Shown: piece by piece, positions 8,801 through 21,378 of the stretch
Position numbering within the stretch: the stretch's first letter is position 1
Layout: the number at the start of each line of letters is the position of its first letter
Assembly (NCBI RefSeq): GCF_022012295.1
Contig: NZ_JAKLTN010000002.1
Span: 558,001-622,000 of the forward strand
DNA: 64,000 bases
Direction of reading: 5' to 3'
Source of the DNA: Dechloromonas hankyongensis
GTDB taxonomy: Bacteria; Pseudomonadota; Gammaproteobacteria; Burkholderiales; Rhodocyclaceae
Notes under the pieces: model-generated
The model's input: only the letters and a program-made list of their open reading frames with translations
Databases searched by the model: none
Told to the model about the DNA's origin: nothing
Translations under genes and position numbers: made by a program

Positions 8801-10036
8801 TTGGCACGTCGCAGAGTCGTTATCACTGGCCTGGGTTTGATTTCCCCGGTCGGCAACAGCGTTGAAGAAGGCTGGCAGAACATCATTGCCGGCGTTTCGG
8901 GTATCGCTCCCGTCACCCGTTTCGACACTTCCACCTTTCCGGTCCAGTTCGCCGGCGAGGTCAAGAATTTCGATATTACACAGTACATTTCGGCCAAGGA
9001 TGCCCGGCGCATGGATAGGTTCATCCATTACGGTCTGGCTGCTGGCATCCAGGCCGTGCGCGATGCCGGTTTGGACAAGGAAGGTGCTGCGGACCCCGAG
9101 CGCGTCGGTGTCGCCATCGGTTCCGGTATTGGCGGCCTGCCGCTGATCGAGGAAACCAAGGAAGAGTACAACGCGGCCGGCGTACGCAAGGTGTCGCCGT
9201 TCTTCGTTCCCGGTTCGATCATCAACATGATCTCCGGCAACCTGTCGATCGAGTTCGGTTTCAAGGGCCCGAATCTGTCCATCGTCACGGCTTGCACGAC
9301 CGGTACGCACTCGATCGGCGAAGCTTCTCGCATCATCGAGTACGGCGATGCCGACGTGATGGTGGCCGGTGGTGCCGAATCGACCGTGTCCCCGTTGGGT
9401 ATGGGCGGCTTCTGCGCGGCTCGCGCGCTATCCACCCGCAACGACGATCCGGCAACAGCCAGTCGCCCGTGGGACAAGGATCGTGACGGTTTCGTGCTGG
9501 GTGAGGGCGCTGGCGTCTTGGTCCTCGAAGAGTATGAGCACGCCAAGGCCCGTGGCGCCAAGATCTACGCTGAAGTGTCCGGCTACGGCATGAGCGCCGA
9601 TGCGTATCACATCACGGCACCGAACATGGACGGCCCGCGTCGCTCGATGGTCAATGCACTGAAGAATGCCGGCGTCTCGCCGTCCGACGTGCAGTATGTC
9701 AATGCCCACGGCACGTCGACGCCGCTCGGCGACAAGAACGAATCGGATGCTATCAAGGCAGCCTTTGGCGATGCCGCCTACAAGATCGTCGTCAATTCGA
9801 CCAAGTCGATGACCGGCCACTTGCTGGGTGGTGCCGGCGGTGTCGAGTCGTTGTTCACTGTGCTGGCCATTCACCACCAGATTTCGCCGCCGACCATCAA
9901 CATCTTCAATCAGGATCCGGAGTGCGATCTGGACTACTGCGCCAACAAGGCACGGCCGATGAAGATCGATGTGGCGCTGAAGAACAACTTCGGCTTCGGC
10001 GGGACCAACGGCTCGCTGGTCTTCAAGCGCATCTAA
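8801..10036 (+). CDS. fabF: Beta-ketoacyl-ACP synthase II
   Basis: A 411-residue elongating condensing enzyme with the active-site cysteine in [14 protein letters not shown] and histidines in [11 protein letters not shown] and [13 protein letters not shown]. The TTG at 8801 is chosen as start: GGAG lies eight bases upstream, the protein then begins [11 protein letters not shown] as the family does, and an upstream ATG in the same frame would have to be translated through the 13-bp hairpin. Confidence 0.96.
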   Translation: MARRRVVITGLGLISPVGNSVEEGWQNIIAGVSGIAPVTRFDTSTFPVQFAGEVKNFDITQYISAKDARRMDRFIHYGLAAGIQAVRDAGLDKEGAADPERVGVAIGSGIGGLPLIEETKEEYNAAGVRKVSPFFVPGSIINMISGNLSIEFGFKGPNLSIVTACTTGTHSIGEASRIIEYGDADVMVAGGAESTVSPLGMGGFCAARALSTRNDDPATASRPWDKDRDGFVLGEGAGVLVLEEYEHAKARGAKIYAEVSGYGMSADAYHITAPNMDGPRRSMVNALKNAGVSPSDVQYVNAHGTSTPLGDKNESDAIKAAFGDAAYKIVVNSTKSMTGHLLGGAGGVESLFTVLAIHHQISPPTINIFNQDPECDLDYCANKARPMKIDVALKNNFGFGGTNGSLVFKRI

Positions 10037-10063
10037 GCAGCTTTTTCCGCAAGGAATCGAACG

Positions 10064-10513
10064 GTGCAGTTTCCGATCACCATCGGACTGCACCGTTCTC
10101 GCATTCTGGATGGCGTTTTGCTGGCGTCCGCAGCGTTGGCGGTTGGCGCCTTTGCGGCATGGCCACAGGCCTTGTTTGTCCGGCTGGCTGGTGTTGCGGC
10201 GACAGGGGTGAGTTGCTATTTGGCCTGGCGGCAATTGAAGCCTGATCCATGCTTCATCAAGCTGGATCGGTCAGGCCGTATTTTTGCTTCGCAGGACCTG
10301 AATGCCGAATTCAGGAGCATGGATATTTTGTCGGGAGCCAGTGTTCATCCATGGCTGACGGTGGTCCGTTTTCGCGACGAATCTGGCAAGCGCCGTACCG
10401 TGCTGGCGACAGCCGATACGATGAATCAGGAAGATTTCAGACGCCTGCGCATGTTCTTGCGCTGGCGTGCCAAATTCAGCGGCTCGGTAAGCGACCCAGG
10501 GAGCGACGCCTGA
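10064..10513 (+). CDS. YgfX-like membrane protein
   Basis: A 149-residue protein with two closely spaced transmembrane segments near residues 16-52 and a basic, soluble C-terminal part. This layout and its place between fabF and nadB/rpoE match the YgfX (CptA-like) proteins of betaproteobacteria. Family assignment rests mainly on topology and context. The start is a GTG behind AAGGA. Its 3' end overlaps the convergent nadB gene by 38 bases. Role unknown; E. coli YgfX is described as interfering with cytoskeletal proteins. Confidence 0.6.
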   Translation: MQFPITIGLHRSRILDGVLLASAALAVGAFAAWPQALFVRLAGVAATGVSCYLAWRQLKPDPCFIKLDRSGRIFASQDLNAEFRSMDILSGASVHPWLTVVRFRDESGKRRTVLATADTMNQEDFRRLRMFLRWRAKFSGSVSDPGSDA

Positions 10514-12065
10514 GAACGGTATTCCTGGTCCTTGCCGCCATCTCCGGATAATCACGGGAAAAGTGCAGGCCGCGGCTTTCCTTGCGCTGCATGGCGCAGC
10601 GCACGATCAAGTCGGCCGTGACAACCAGATTGCGCAATTCAATCAAGTCGTGGCTGACCCGGAAATTGGCGTAGAACTCGTCGATTTCCCGCATCAACAG
10701 ACCGATTCGGTGCTTGGCGCGCTTCAGTCGCTTGGTCGTGCGGACAATGCCGACGTAGTCCCACATGAAGCGGCGCAACTCGTCCCAGTTGTGCGAAATG
10801 ACCACTTCCTCATCGGCGTCGGTAACTCGACTTTCATCCCACAGGGGAAGGGGTGGCGTGGGTGTGGCTTTACTCCCCAGAATGTCGGCGACAGCCGCTT
10901 CGGCAAACACCAGGCATTCGAGCAGCGAATTGGAGGCCAGTCGATTGGCGCCGTGGAGACCGGTGCACGAGGCTTCGCCGGCCACATATAAGCCGGCCAC
11001 ATCGGTGCGTCCGTGCAGGTCGCTGACAATGCCGCCGCAGGTATAGTGGGCTGCAGGCACAACCGGGATGGGGTCACAGGTGATGTCGATACCCAGTTCC
11101 AGGCATCGGGCATGGATGTTGGGAAAATGGCCGCGGATGAATTCCTCGCCTTTGTGCGATATGTCCAGGAAAACGCAGTCGAGGCCGCGTTTCTTCATTT
11201 CGAAGTCGATGGCACGGGCGACGATGTCACGCGGGGCCAGTTCGGCACGGTCGTCATGTTCGGGCATGAAACGGCTGCCGTCTGGCAGTCGCAGCAGGCC
11301 GCCTTCACCGCGCACGGCCTCGGAAATCAGGAAGGACTTGGCTTGCGGGTGGTACAGGCAGGTCGGATGGAACTGAATGAATTCCATGTTGGCGACCCGA
11401 CAACCGGCGCGATAAGCCATGGCGATGCCGTCGCCCGTCGAAGTGTCTGGGTTGGTCGTGTACAGATAAACCTTGCCGGCGCCCCCGGTCGCAATCAGGG
11501 TATTGGGCGCGCCGACCGTAATGACTTCGCCGGTCCGGTTGTTCAATACGTAGGCGCCGTAGCAACGTTTATCGGCCTTGCCCAGCTTGTCGCCGGTAAT
11601 CAGGTCGATCGCAATGTGATCTTCCAGCACGGTAATGTTGGGATTGGCGCGGACTTTTTTAGTCAAGGTGTCCTGCACGGCCAATCCGGTGGCGTCGGCC
11701 ACGTGTATGACCCGCCGTGCGCTGTGTCCGCCTTCCCGGGTCAGATGATAGCCGGCCTCATCCTTGGTGAAGGGCACTCCTTGTTCGATAAGCCATTCGA
11801 TCACACGGCGACCGTTTTCGACCACGAAGCGGGTTGCCTTCTCGTCGTTCAGCCAGGCGCCGGCCACCAGGGTGTCGTGGATGTGCGCCTCGATCGAATC
11901 CTTGCTGTCGAGCACGGCGGCGATTCCGCCCTGGGCCCAGCCGGAAGCCGAGTCCTCAAGGCTGCGCTTGCTGATCAGGGCAACCCGGCAATGGGGGGCC
12001 AGTCTCAGGGCGGCCGATTGTCCGGCGAGCCCACTACCAACGATCAGGACGTCATATTTCTGCAC
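10476..12065 (-). CDS. nadB: L-aspartate oxidase
   Basis: A 529-residue FAD enzyme that oxidises L-aspartate to iminoaspartate for NAD synthesis. The dinucleotide fold [13 protein letters not shown], the [12 protein letters not shown] segment, the catalytic region HPTCLYHP and EAVRGEGG, and the [16 protein letters not shown] block are typical of NadB rather than of succinate dehydrogenase. It runs opposite to its neighbours and is divergent from rpoE. nadA and nadC are not in the window. Confidence 0.95.
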   Translation of the reverse strand: MQKYDVLIVGSGLAGQSAALRLAPHCRVALISKRSLEDSASGWAQGGIAAVLDSKDSIEAHIHDTLVAGAWLNDEKATRFVVENGRRVIEWLIEQGVPFTKDEAGYHLTREGGHSARRVIHVADATGLAVQDTLTKKVRANPNITVLEDHIAIDLITGDKLGKADKRCYGAYVLNNRTGEVITVGAPNTLIATGGAGKVYLYTTNPDTSTGDGIAMAYRAGCRVANMEFIQFHPTCLYHPQAKSFLISEAVRGEGGLLRLPDGSRFMPEHDDRAELAPRDIVARAIDFEMKKRGLDCVFLDISHKGEEFIRGHFPNIHARCLELGIDITCDPIPVVPAAHYTCGGIVSDLHGRTDVAGLYVAGEASCTGLHGANRLASNSLLECLVFAEAAVADILGSKATPTPPLPLWDESRVTDADEEVVISHNWDELRRFMWDYVGIVRTTKRLKRAKHRIGLLMREIDEFYANFRVSHDLIELRNLVVTADLIVRCAMQRKESRGLHFSRDYPEMAARTRNTVLRRRSLGRLPSR

Positions 12066-12236
12066 GGCTGTTCTCTATGTAGGAATAGTTTTGCGCGAAA
12101 TATAGCACGCACCAAGGCTATGATCCCGTTACACATAGTCACAATTAAGGATAAATACCTCTCCTCAGCCTGAAAATCACTGCGTTATACTGCGCCCAAT
12201 AACATACAAATCACTACCCTCAGGGAAACGAGAACC

Positions 12237-12836
12237 ATGAGTGAGCGCGAAATCGATCAGTTGCTGGTCGAAAGGGCGCAAGGCGGAGATCAGCACGCCT
12301 TCGACCAGTTGGTGAGCAAATACCAGCGCAAGCTGGGGCGTTTGCTGTCTCGCTTCATCCGCGATCAAGCCGAAGTCGAGGATGTCTCGCAGGAGGCATT
12401 TATCAAGGCGTATCGCGCCTTGCCGTCATTTCGTGGGGAAAGTGCTTTCTATACTTGGCTCTATCGCATCGGCATCAATACGGCCAAAAATTACCTGGTT
12501 TCCCAGGGACGACGCGCGCCGACGACGACGGAGTATGACTCCGAGGAGGCCGAGACCTTCGAGGATGCATCGCAACTTCGGGATATCAACACCCCGGAGA
12601 GTCTCCTGCTCTCGAAGCAGATTGGGCAAACGGTGAATTCCGCCATGGATTCGTTGCCTGAGGAACTGAGGACTGCCATTGTCTTGCGGGAACTGGAAGG
12701 ACTCTCCTACGAGGAAATCGCCGAAATCATGAAGTGCCCGATCGGTACGGTCCGTTCCCGAATTTTCCGTGCCCGCGAGGCGGTCGCTGCCAAGTTGCGG
12801 CCACTGCTTGATACGGCCCCAGATAAACGTTGGTAA
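12237..12836 (+). CDS. rpoE: RNA polymerase sigma factor RpoE (AlgU type)
   Basis: A 199-residue ECF sigma factor for envelope stress. Region 2 (FDQLVSKYQRKLGRLLSRF, DVSQEAFIKAYRAL, FYTWLYRIGINTAKNYL) and region 4 (LRTAIVLRELEGLSYEEIA, CPIGTVRSRIFRARE) match the RpoE/AlgU group closely. The usual anti-sigma gene rseA/mucA and its partner rseB/mucB are absent: the next gene, rseC, begins two bases after the stop codon. Confidence 0.95.
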   Translation: MSEREIDQLLVERAQGGDQHAFDQLVSKYQRKLGRLLSRFIRDQAEVEDVSQEAFIKAYRALPSFRGESAFYTWLYRIGINTAKNYLVSQGRRAPTTTEYDSEEAETFEDASQLRDINTPESLLLSKQIGQTVNSAMDSLPEELRTAIVLRELEGLSYEEIAEIMKCPIGTVRSRIFRAREAVAAKLRPLLDTAPDKRW

Positions 12837-12838
12837 CA

Positions 12839-13273
12839 ATGAATGAAGAACTGATTACCATCCGTGGCGTAGTTCGTGCCCTGGATGGCAGCGATGCCCT
12901 GGTCGAGGTCGAGCAGGGCGGCTGTGGCCGTTGCCATGAGGAAGGCGGCTGCGGCGGGCAGCAACTGACGCAGATGTTCTGCGGCGGCCCGAAGTCATAT
13001 CACGCTGAAAACACCATAGGCGCTGGCGTGGGTGATCGCGTGGTGGTCGCCACCGCTCCCGGCAGTGTCCGACGTACGGCCAATCTGGCCTATGGCATCC
13101 CGCTTCTGGGTGCCATTGGCGGTGCCTTTATCGGCATGCCGTTGGCTGGCGATGCTGGAGCAGTGATGGGTGCCGTGGCCGGATTGGTCGCTGCCTTCGC
13201 CTATATTGGCCTGCGCATGAGCCGCAAGACTGGAACTACCGAAAATCGTCCCTATATAGTTTCTCGTTCCTAG
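12839..13273 (+). CDS. rseC: RseC/SoxR-reducing-system family membrane protein
   Basis: A 144-residue protein with a cysteine-rich N-terminal domain (GGCGRCHEEGGCGG, then a further FCGG), two transmembrane segments (about residues 80-98 and 104-122) and a short basic tail. This is the RseC/RsxC-associated layout. In other bacteria it modulates sigma-E activity or helps reduce SoxR. It follows rpoE directly and precedes mucD, so the stress operon is kept apart from the missing rseAB. Confidence 0.88.
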   Translation: MNEELITIRGVVRALDGSDALVEVEQGGCGRCHEEGGCGGQQLTQMFCGGPKSYHAENTIGAGVGDRVVVATAPGSVRRTANLAYGIPLLGAIGGAFIGMPLAGDAGAVMGAVAGLVAAFAYIGLRMSRKTGTTENRPYIVSRS

Positions 13274-13297
13274 CTAAATCAGGAGGTCGTGTTGACC

Positions 13298-14722
13298 ATG
13301 AAACGTTTAGCCAGTCTGTTCTTTCTTTGGTTCTTGACCAGTTTTGCCTTTGCACAGTCCCGGGGGCTGCCGGATTTTTCTGAACTCGCGGAAAAGCAGG
13401 GGCCGGCGGTCGTGAATATCAGCACCACCCAGGTCGTACGGGGCCAGGCCCAAATGATGCCGTTCCCATTTGACGAGAACGATCCGGCCTTCGAGTTCTT
13501 CAAGCGCTTTGTCCCACGTTCGCCGGGTGGCGGCATTCCCCGCGATTTCGAAAACAAGTCCCTGGGATCCGGTTTCGTTATCAGCGGCGACGGATATATT
13601 CTGACCAATGCACATGTCGTCGATGCGGCCGACGAAGTTACTGTCCGCCTGACCGACAAGCGTGAGTTCAAGGCGCGGATCATTGGTGCCGACAAACGAA
13701 CCGATATCGCGCTGATCAAGATCGAAGCGTCGGGACTGCCGGTTGTCAGGTTGGGTGATCCGGCACAATTGAAGGTCGGAGAATGGGTGGTCGCCATCGG
13801 CTCGCCATTCGGCTTCGACAACTCCGTTACGGCGGGCATCGTCTCGGCCAAGGGGCGTTCTCTGCCCCAGGAGAATTACGTTCCGTTCATTCAGACCGAC
13901 GTCGCGATCAATCCGGGTAATTCGGGCGGTCCCCTGTTCAATATGCGCGGCGAGGTAGTCGGCATAAATTCCCAGATTTACAGCCGAAGCGGTGGCTATA
14001 TGGGAGTTTCCTTCGCCATTCCAATCGATGTAGCGATGGACATCCAGAACCAGTTGCGCGCATCCGGTAAGGTAAGCCGCGGCCGCCTCGGCGTGGTGAT
14101 TCAGGAAGTGAGCAGGGAGTTGGCGGATTCGCTCGGCCTGGCCCGTCCCATGGGTGCCGTGGTGAATTCCGTTGAGAAGGGCGGCCCGGCGGAAAAAGCG
14201 GGGCTCGAACCAGGCGATGTGATTCTCAAGTTCGATGGCAAGGCGATCAATTCCTCTTCCGATCTGCCGCGTTTTGTCGGTTCGACCCGCCCGGGAACGC
14301 GTTCAACCCTCCAGGTTTGGCGCAAAGGTTCGACCCGCGACATTCCGGTAGTCGTCGGTGAAATGCCGGATGAAAAGCAGGCGAGTGCCAAGGTGCAGAA
14401 AGGGGCAAAGCCTGCCGAGCAAGCCCCGAACCGCCTGGGGCTGGTGGTGAGTGAACTGTCTGCCGACCAGAAGCGCGAACTGAAAATGAATTCTGGGCTC
14501 CTGATCGAGGACGTGCGCGGTATCGGTAGCCGTTCCGATCTGCGCCCCGGTGATGTCATCATTGCCGTGATCAGCAAGGGCGCGACGACCGAAATCAAGA
14601 CAGTCGAGCAATTCAACAAGCTGCTGAGCCAGTTCGAAAAAGGCAGCAATGTGACCTTGCTCGTCCGGCGCGGCGAGATGCAGACGTTCATCACCATCAA
14701 GGGCCTGAATGGGAACAATTGA
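13298..14722 (+). CDS. mucD: DegP/MucD-type periplasmic serine protease
   Basis: A 474-residue HtrA protease. A signal peptide ends near FAFAQS, then comes the trypsin-like domain with histidine in TNAHVVDA, aspartate in RTDIALIKI and serine in NPGNSGGPLFN, followed by two PDZ domains. AGGAGG lies 11 bases before the ATG used here; GTG or TTG starts a few codons upstream are possible. The protease removes misfolded envelope proteins and usually belongs to the sigma-E regulon, as its position suggests. Confidence 0.95.
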   Translation: MKRLASLFFLWFLTSFAFAQSRGLPDFSELAEKQGPAVVNISTTQVVRGQAQMMPFPFDENDPAFEFFKRFVPRSPGGGIPRDFENKSLGSGFVISGDGYILTNAHVVDAADEVTVRLTDKREFKARIIGADKRTDIALIKIEASGLPVVRLGDPAQLKVGEWVVAIGSPFGFDNSVTAGIVSAKGRSLPQENYVPFIQTDVAINPGNSGGPLFNMRGEVVGINSQIYSRSGGYMGVSFAIPIDVAMDIQNQLRASGKVSRGRLGVVIQEVSRELADSLGLARPMGAVVNSVEKGGPAEKAGLEPGDVILKFDGKAINSSSDLPRFVGSTRPGTRSTLQVWRKGSTRDIPVVVGEMPDEKQASAKVQKGAKPAEQAPNRLGLVVSELSADQKRELKMNSGLLIEDVRGIGSRSDLRPGDVIIAVISKGATTEIKTVEQFNKLLSQFEKGSNVTLLVRRGEMQTFITIKGLNGNN

Positions 14723-14957
14723 GCTGACCCTGATGAGCCGGAACTATTGCCACCTCTGTCATGACATGGAGGTGGCGCTGGCGCCGCTGGCCGAAGAATT
14801 CGGAGCCTCGGTCACGGTGCTGGACGTCGACGCCAATCCTGTCCTCGAAGCTAGATACGATGAACTGGTGCCGGTCTTGCTACATGGCGAGACGGAACTC
14901 TGCCACTACTTTCTGGACGAAGCCAAAACCCGTGAATATTTGGCCGGAATCCGCTAG
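14709..14957 (+). CDS. Glutaredoxin family protein (DUF836)
   Basis: An 82-residue thioredoxin-fold protein with a C-x2-C active site in NYCHLCHDME and the cis-proline in ELVPVLLHGE. It is shorter than classical glutaredoxins and fits the DUF836 group. It overlaps the end of mucD by 14 bases, so it is co-translated with the protease, and a strong terminator follows. A cytoplasmic disulfide reductase role is inferred from the motif only. Confidence 0.85.
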   Translation: MGTIELTLMSRNYCHLCHDMEVALAPLAEEFGASVTVLDVDANPVLEARYDELVPVLLHGETELCHYFLDEAKTREYLAGIR

Positions 14958-14980
14958 AATTCAGGGTCTTCTGAAAAGGG

Positions 14981-15006
14981 AAGGGCGCCGGACAGCGCCC
15001 TTTTTT
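14981..15006 (+). terminator. Rho-independent terminator ending the rpoE-mucD operon
   Basis: An 8-bp stem (14981-14988 with 14995-15002) and a six-base loop end in TTTTTT (15001-15006). The lepA start codon follows ten bases later. Confidence 0.9.
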
Positions 15007-15016
15007 ACTGGCAGCA

Positions 15017-16807
<1,791 letters not shown>

Positions 16808-16821
16808 GGATAAGACTCCCG

Positions 16822-17610
16822 ATGAACTTTGCCCTGATCCTGTTTGTGCTGCTGGTGATTACCGGCGTGCTGTATGCGGTCGATATCCTGAAGTTCAGAA
16901 AGCTGCGTGCCAAGGACTCCAAGGAGCCGCTGTGGGTGGAGTGGGGCGCCAGTTTCTTTCCAGTCATCCTGATCGTTTTCGTGCTCCGTTCGTTCCTGTT
17001 CGAGCCGTTCAAGATTCCGTCCGGCTCGATGATCCCGACCCTGTTGGTGGGCGATTTCATTCTCGTCAATAAGTTCACCTACGGTATTCGCCTGCCGGTC
17101 ATCAACAAGAAGATCATCGACATCAACTCTCCGCAGCGGGGCGACGTTATGGTCTTCCGCTATCCCGAAGATCCCTCGCTGGACTACATCAAGCGGGTTG
17201 TAGGCCTGCCGGGCGATACCGTGGCCTACCAGAACAAGAAACTGACCATCAATGGCGTGGCGGTTCCAACTCAAAAAGTCAGCGATTATCTGCATCATGA
17301 GCGCTTGTATTATTCCGAGCAGTTCCAGGAAAAACTGGGGAATGTCGAGCACCACGCCTTGAATGACGCCGATGCACCGGCGTTCATCCCGGATGCAGCC
17401 CGCTTTCCGCACCGCGAAAATTGCACTTACAATGCTGCAGGCGTCATTTGCAAGGTGCCTGAAGGCCACTACTTCATGATGGGCGACAATCGCGACAATA
17501 GCCGGGATAGCCGTGCCTGGGGATTTGTGCCCGAGGAGAACATTGTCGGTAAGGCCTTCTTTATCTGGCTGAATTTCAGCGATATCGGCCGGATTGGTTC
17601 CTTCAAGTAA
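16822..17610 (+). CDS. lepB: Signal peptidase I
   Basis: A 262-residue inner-membrane peptidase that removes signal peptides from exported proteins. Two N-terminal transmembrane segments (about residues 1-22 and 43-60) precede the catalytic domain with serine in PSGSMIPTL, lysine in DYIKRVVGLPGD and the MGDNRDNSRDSR box. The order lepA-lepB-DUF4845-rnc-era is the standard betaproteobacterial operon. Confidence 0.97.
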   Translation: MNFALILFVLLVITGVLYAVDILKFRKLRAKDSKEPLWVEWGASFFPVILIVFVLRSFLFEPFKIPSGSMIPTLLVGDFILVNKFTYGIRLPVINKKIIDINSPQRGDVMVFRYPEDPSLDYIKRVVGLPGDTVAYQNKKLTINGVAVPTQKVSDYLHHERLYYSEQFQEKLGNVEHHALNDADAPAFIPDAARFPHRENCTYNAAGVICKVPEGHYFMMGDNRDNSRDSRAWGFVPEENIVGKAFFIWLNFSDIGRIGSFK

Positions 17611-17620
17611 GGGGAGAAAG

Positions 17621-17974
17621 ATGAAGAAACAACGTGGTGTTGCCCTCTCAGGCTTGTTGTTCTGGAGCATTGTTCTTGTCTTGGGCGCAGTCCTCGGCAT
17701 GAAGGTGCTGCCGACCTTCATCGAATACAACAAGATATTGAAGGATGCAAAAGCAACGGTTTCCAAGATGGGCCCCGATTCCACTGTTGCCGATGTGCGC
17801 CGCACCTTCGACAGGTTTGCTGAAATCGACATGTTGGACTTCCCATCAACGCAGCTGGATGTCACAAAGGATGGTGGTCGGATTGTCATCGAATTCGCCT
17901 ATGAGAAGCGTATCCCCCTGTTCTGGAACGTCAGCCTGTTGATCGACTACAAGGGTTCGACCGCTGGGTCATAA
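17621..17974 (+). CDS. DUF4845 membrane protein
   Basis: A 117-residue protein with one N-terminal transmembrane segment after MKKQRGVALSG and a small periplasmic domain. It is the conserved gene between lepB and rnc in betaproteobacteria, known as DUF4845. GGGGAG precedes the ATG at 17621. The N-terminal RGVALSGLL resembles a type IV pilin-like leader, but no function is established. Confidence 0.85.
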   Translation: MKKQRGVALSGLLFWSIVLVLGAVLGMKVLPTFIEYNKILKDAKATVSKMGPDSTVADVRRTFDRFAEIDMLDFPSTQLDVTKDGGRIVIEFAYEKRIPLFWNVSLLIDYKGSTAGS

Positions 17975-17977
17975 GGA

Positions 17978-18646
17978 ATGACTGCGCAGTCTGTTGCCAG
18001 AAAACTCGGTCACGTCTTTTCCGATGAAGTGCTGCTGGTCACGGCGCTGACCCATCGCAGCTACGGCATACCCAATAACGAGCGGTTGGAATTCCTGGGC
18101 GATGGCATTCTGGATTTTGTGATTGCCGCATCGCTGTATCAGCGCTTTCCGAATCTGCCCGAGGGCGATTTGTCGCGTCTTCGGGCGAACATGGTTCGCC
18201 AGGAGTCCCTGCATCGGCTGGCGCAGGAACTGAACATCGGCAATGTGTTGCGCCTCGGCGAAGGGGAGCTCAAGAGTGGCGGGGCGCAAAGGCCTTCGAT
18301 TCTGGCAGACGCTCTGGAGGCCTTGTTCGGGGCGATCTATCTCGATGCCGGTTTTGCCGTTGCGCAACAGATCATCGAAAAGCTCTACGCTCCCTTGCTC
18401 GACGAGCTAAAGCCAGGCCAGTTCCAGAAGGATGCCAAGACCCGGTTGCAGGAGTGGTTGCAGGGGCGGAAGAAACCGCTACCGCGCTACCAGTTGCTGG
18501 AAACGACCGGTGCGGCACACTTGCAGCGTTTCGAGGTGGCTTGCGAGATCGACAACCCCGCCTTACGTACCATAGGACATGGCTCCAGCCGGCGTATTGC
18601 CGAGCAGGTAGCAGCCGAACAGGCTTTGAAAGAACTCCAGGCATGA
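17978..18646 (+). CDS. rnc: Ribonuclease III
   Basis: A 222-residue double-stranded RNA endonuclease for rRNA and mRNA processing. The signature [15 protein letters not shown] carries the catalytic acidic residues and [17 protein letters not shown] the second set; a double-stranded RNA binding domain closes the protein. Its stop codon overlaps the era start (ATGA), so translation is coupled. Confidence 0.97.
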   Translation: MTAQSVARKLGHVFSDEVLLVTALTHRSYGIPNNERLEFLGDGILDFVIAASLYQRFPNLPEGDLSRLRANMVRQESLHRLAQELNIGNVLRLGEGELKSGGAQRPSILADALEALFGAIYLDAGFAVAQQIIEKLYAPLLDELKPGQFQKDAKTRLQEWLQGRKKPLPRYQLLETTGAAHLQRFEVACEIDNPALRTIGHGSSRRIAEQVAAEQALKELQA

Positions 18647-19527
18647 AAAAAATTCGCTCCGGCTATATCGCCATCGTCGGCCGTCCCAACGTCGGGAAGT
18701 CGACCCTGCTCAATCGCCTGGTCGGCGAGAAGATCAGCATCGTCTCGCGCAAGGCGCAAACAACGCGACACCGTATCACCGGCATCCTCACCAACGACGA
18801 TGCGCAGTTCGTCTTTGTCGATACGCCAGGATTCCAGACCAAGTTTTCCAATGCCCTGAACCGAGCCATGAATCGGGGCGTGACGCAGACGTTGAACGAC
18901 GTCGATGTCGTGTTGTTCGTGGTCGAAGCCGGGCGCTACGATGCCAAGGACAAATCCGTCGTCCGCCTCCTGCCCAAGGACAGGCCGGTGGTCCTCGTGG
19001 TCAACAAGACCGATCAGTTGAAAGACCGTAACGCCTTGCTGCCCTTCCTGGCCACCGTGTCGGCTGATTTCGACTATGCGGCTGTCGTCCCCGTCAGTGC
19101 GGCCAAGGGCAAGCAGACCGACGACTTGCTGGCCGAAGCGAGAAAGCACCTGCCCAACGAAGGCCTGATGTTCCCGGAAGACGATCTGACCGACAAGAGC
19201 GAACGTTTCCTGGCATCGGAATACATTCGCGAAAAGGTGTTTCGCCTGCTCGGTGATGAACTGCCGTATGCGACGGCTGTAGAAATCGAGCGCTTCGAGG
19301 TCGAAGGTGCCTTGCGCCGCATTTATGCGGCGATTGTCGTCGATCGCGAAGGCCACAAGGCTATCGTCATCGGCAAGGGTGGGGAATCGCTCAAGCGCAT
19401 CGCCAGCGAGGCGCGGCAGGATATGGAACGGCTTTTCGATGGCAAGGTTTACCTTGAAATCTGGGTCAAGGTGAAATCTGGCTGGAACGACGACGAGCGT
19501 CTGTTGAAGAGCCTCGGCTACGAATGA
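18643..19527 (+). CDS. era: GTPase Era
   Basis: A 294-residue GTPase that binds the 3' end of 16S rRNA in 30S assembly. G1 is [10 protein letters not shown]3 DTPGFQTK, G4 NKTDQ; a type-2 KH domain with [13 protein letters not shown] lies at the C-terminus. The start at 18643 overlaps rnc by four bases, and its own end overlaps recO by four. Confidence 0.97.
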   Translation: MKKIRSGYIAIVGRPNVGKSTLLNRLVGEKISIVSRKAQTTRHRITGILTNDDAQFVFVDTPGFQTKFSNALNRAMNRGVTQTLNDVDVVLFVVEAGRYDAKDKSVVRLLPKDRPVVLVVNKTDQLKDRNALLPFLATVSADFDYAAVVPVSAAKGKQTDDLLAEARKHLPNEGLMFPEDDLTDKSERFLASEYIREKVFRLLGDELPYATAVEIERFEVEGALRRIYAAIVVDREGHKAIVIGKGGESLKRIASEARQDMERLFDGKVYLEIWVKVKSGWNDDERLLKSLGYE

Positions 19528-20252
19528 ACCTGCGCAGCAAGGTCGACGGCCAGCCGGCCTACGTTCTGCACACCTATCCCTTTCGGGAAACCAGTCTGAT
19601 TGTCGAAGTTTTTTCCCGAGATTTCGGGAGGATGGCCTTGCTCGCCCGCGGTGCCCGTCGGCCTCGTTCCGCCATCCGCGGCCTGCTCATGGCCTTCCAG
19701 CCGCTCGAAATAGGCTGGGCGGGCAAGGGCGAGGTGCTGACCCTGATGAAGGCCGAATGGCAGGGCGGACAACCGCTCCTGGCGGGCGAGGCGCTGTTCT
19801 GCGGCTATTACCTGAACGAATTGCTGATGCACCTGCTGCCGCGTGAAGACGCCCACGAGCGGCTTTTCGAGCGCTATACGGAAATGCTGGCGCGTCTGGC
19901 AGCCGATCCGCAGGGCAGGGTTCGCGAGGCGGATCTGCGCCGGTTCGAGAAGGCACTCCTGCAGGAACTTGGCTACGGCCTGACCCTGAACCACGATAGT
20001 GACGGTGCTCCCATCGTTGCGGATGCCCATTACACTTATCGCATGGAGCAGGGACCGGTTCGACTGGAGCATGATGCGGGGGCCTCGCAGGTGGTCAGTG
20101 GCAAAACCTTGCTCGATCTCGAAGCCGAGGATTTTTCCGATCAACGCTCACGTCAGGAAGCGAAAGCATTGATGCGGACCTTGATGGCCTATTACCTGGC
20201 CGGCAAGGAACTGGAAACACGCAAGATATTCAAGGAGTTGCAAGAGCTATGA
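19524..20252 (+). CDS. recO: DNA repair protein RecO
   Basis: A 242-residue recombination mediator that helps load RecA on SSB-coated gaps with RecF and RecR. The N-terminal OB-fold part ([28 protein letters not shown]) and the helical C-terminal domain are typical. The zinc-binding cysteines of some RecO proteins are not evident. It sits in a chain of four-base overlaps era-recO-pdxJ-acpS-nagZ. Confidence 0.94.
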   Translation: MNLRSKVDGQPAYVLHTYPFRETSLIVEVFSRDFGRMALLARGARRPRSAIRGLLMAFQPLEIGWAGKGEVLTLMKAEWQGGQPLLAGEALFCGYYLNELLMHLLPREDAHERLFERYTEMLARLAADPQGRVREADLRRFEKALLQELGYGLTLNHDSDGAPIVADAHYTYRMEQGPVRLEHDAGASQVVSGKTLLDLEAEDFSDQRSRQEAKALMRTLMAYYLAGKELETRKIFKELQEL

Positions 20253-21004
20253 TCGAACTGGGCGTCAATATCGACCACATCGCCACCATTCGCCAGGCCC
20301 GCCGGACTTATGAGCCGGACCCGGTCTGGGGTGCTGTCGAGGCACACCTCGGCGGCGCTGACGGGATCACCGTGCATTTGCGCGAAGACCGCAGGCACAT
20401 CCAGGATGCTGATGTCCGCCGGCTGCGCGAAGCGACGCAGATCAAGCTGAATCTGGAAATGGCGGCAACCTATGAAATGGTCGATATCGCCTGCGCCCTC
20501 AAACCCGAAATGGCCATGCTCGTTCCCGAAGGGCGCCATGAGGTCACAACCGAAGGCGGTCTCGATATCCTGGCGCAGGAAAGTCGTCTCAAGGACGCCA
20601 TTTCCCGACTCGCCGACGCCGGCATCACGACCAGCGTATTCATCGACGCCGAGCCGGCGCAGATCGAAGCGGCAGCCCGTATTGGAGCCCGTGTCTGCGA
20701 GGTTCATACCGGCCCTTATGCCCACGCCTTCCATGACCGCGGGCGCGATGCGGAAGCGGCGGCCGTGCTCGCCGAATTGGACAAGATTCGCCAGGCCGGC
20801 GAGGCGATTCGCCATTTGGGCATGCGCTTCAACGCCGGGCACGCCTTGAATTACTACAACGTCCAGCCGGTGGCCAAGCTGGCCGGCATCCGCGAGCTGC
20901 ATATCGGCCATGCGATTGTCAGCCGTGCCGTGTTCGTCGGCTTGCGCGAAGCGGTGCGGGAAATGAAAGCCTTGATGCGCGAAGCGGCACAGGACGGCGA
21001 ATGA
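20249..21004 (+). CDS. pdxJ: Pyridoxine 5'-phosphate synthase
   Basis: A 251-residue TIM-barrel enzyme that forms pyridoxine phosphate from deoxyxylulose phosphate and aminoacetone phosphate. The start [17 protein letters not shown], the [11 protein letters not shown] loop and the C-terminal [15 protein letters not shown] are family signatures. pdxJ followed by acpS is a conserved pair. Confidence 0.97.
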   Translation: MIELGVNIDHIATIRQARRTYEPDPVWGAVEAHLGGADGITVHLREDRRHIQDADVRRLREATQIKLNLEMAATYEMVDIACALKPEMAMLVPEGRHEVTTEGGLDILAQESRLKDAISRLADAGITTSVFIDAEPAQIEAAARIGARVCEVHTGPYAHAFHDRGRDAEAAAVLAELDKIRQAGEAIRHLGMRFNAGHALNYYNVQPVAKLAGIRELHIGHAIVSRAVFVGLREAVREMKALMREAAQDGE

Positions 21005-21378
21005 TCTACGGCATCGGCACCGATATAGTCGCCGTCGCCCGCCTGCGTGGCATGTGGGAACGGCACGGTGACAAGGTGCTGGAAAAACTTCTCGCGCCGC
21101 AGGAGATGCCGGAATTTGCCAAAGCGGCGGACAAGGGGCGTTTTCTGGCCAAGCGCTTCGCCGCTAAAGAGGCGTTCAGCAAGGCCCTGGGCACGGGGGT
21201 ACGCCCGCCGGCAACCCTGCCGGCCATTGGCGTTACCCATGACGACTTGGGGAAACCGGTGCTGGATTTCGCTCCCAAGCTGAGCGCGCTGCTTCAGGAA
21301 AAGAATCTGAAAGCCCATCTCTCGATTAGCGACGAAGCCGACTATGCCGTCGCCTATGTCATTCTGGAGCAAGCATGA
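21001..21378 (+). CDS. acpS: Holo-ACP synthase
   Basis: A 125-residue phosphopantetheinyl transferase that activates acyl carrier protein. The N-terminal GIGTDIV with the metal-binding aspartate and the [15 protein letters not shown] motif are diagnostic. It supplies the prosthetic group for the acpP product encoded upstream in the same window. Confidence 0.97.
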   Translation: MIYGIGTDIVAVARLRGMWERHGDKVLEKLLAPQEMPEFAKAADKGRFLAKRFAAKEAFSKALGTGVRPPATLPAIGVTHDDLGKPVLDFAPKLSALLQEKNLKAHLSISDEADYAVAYVILEQA

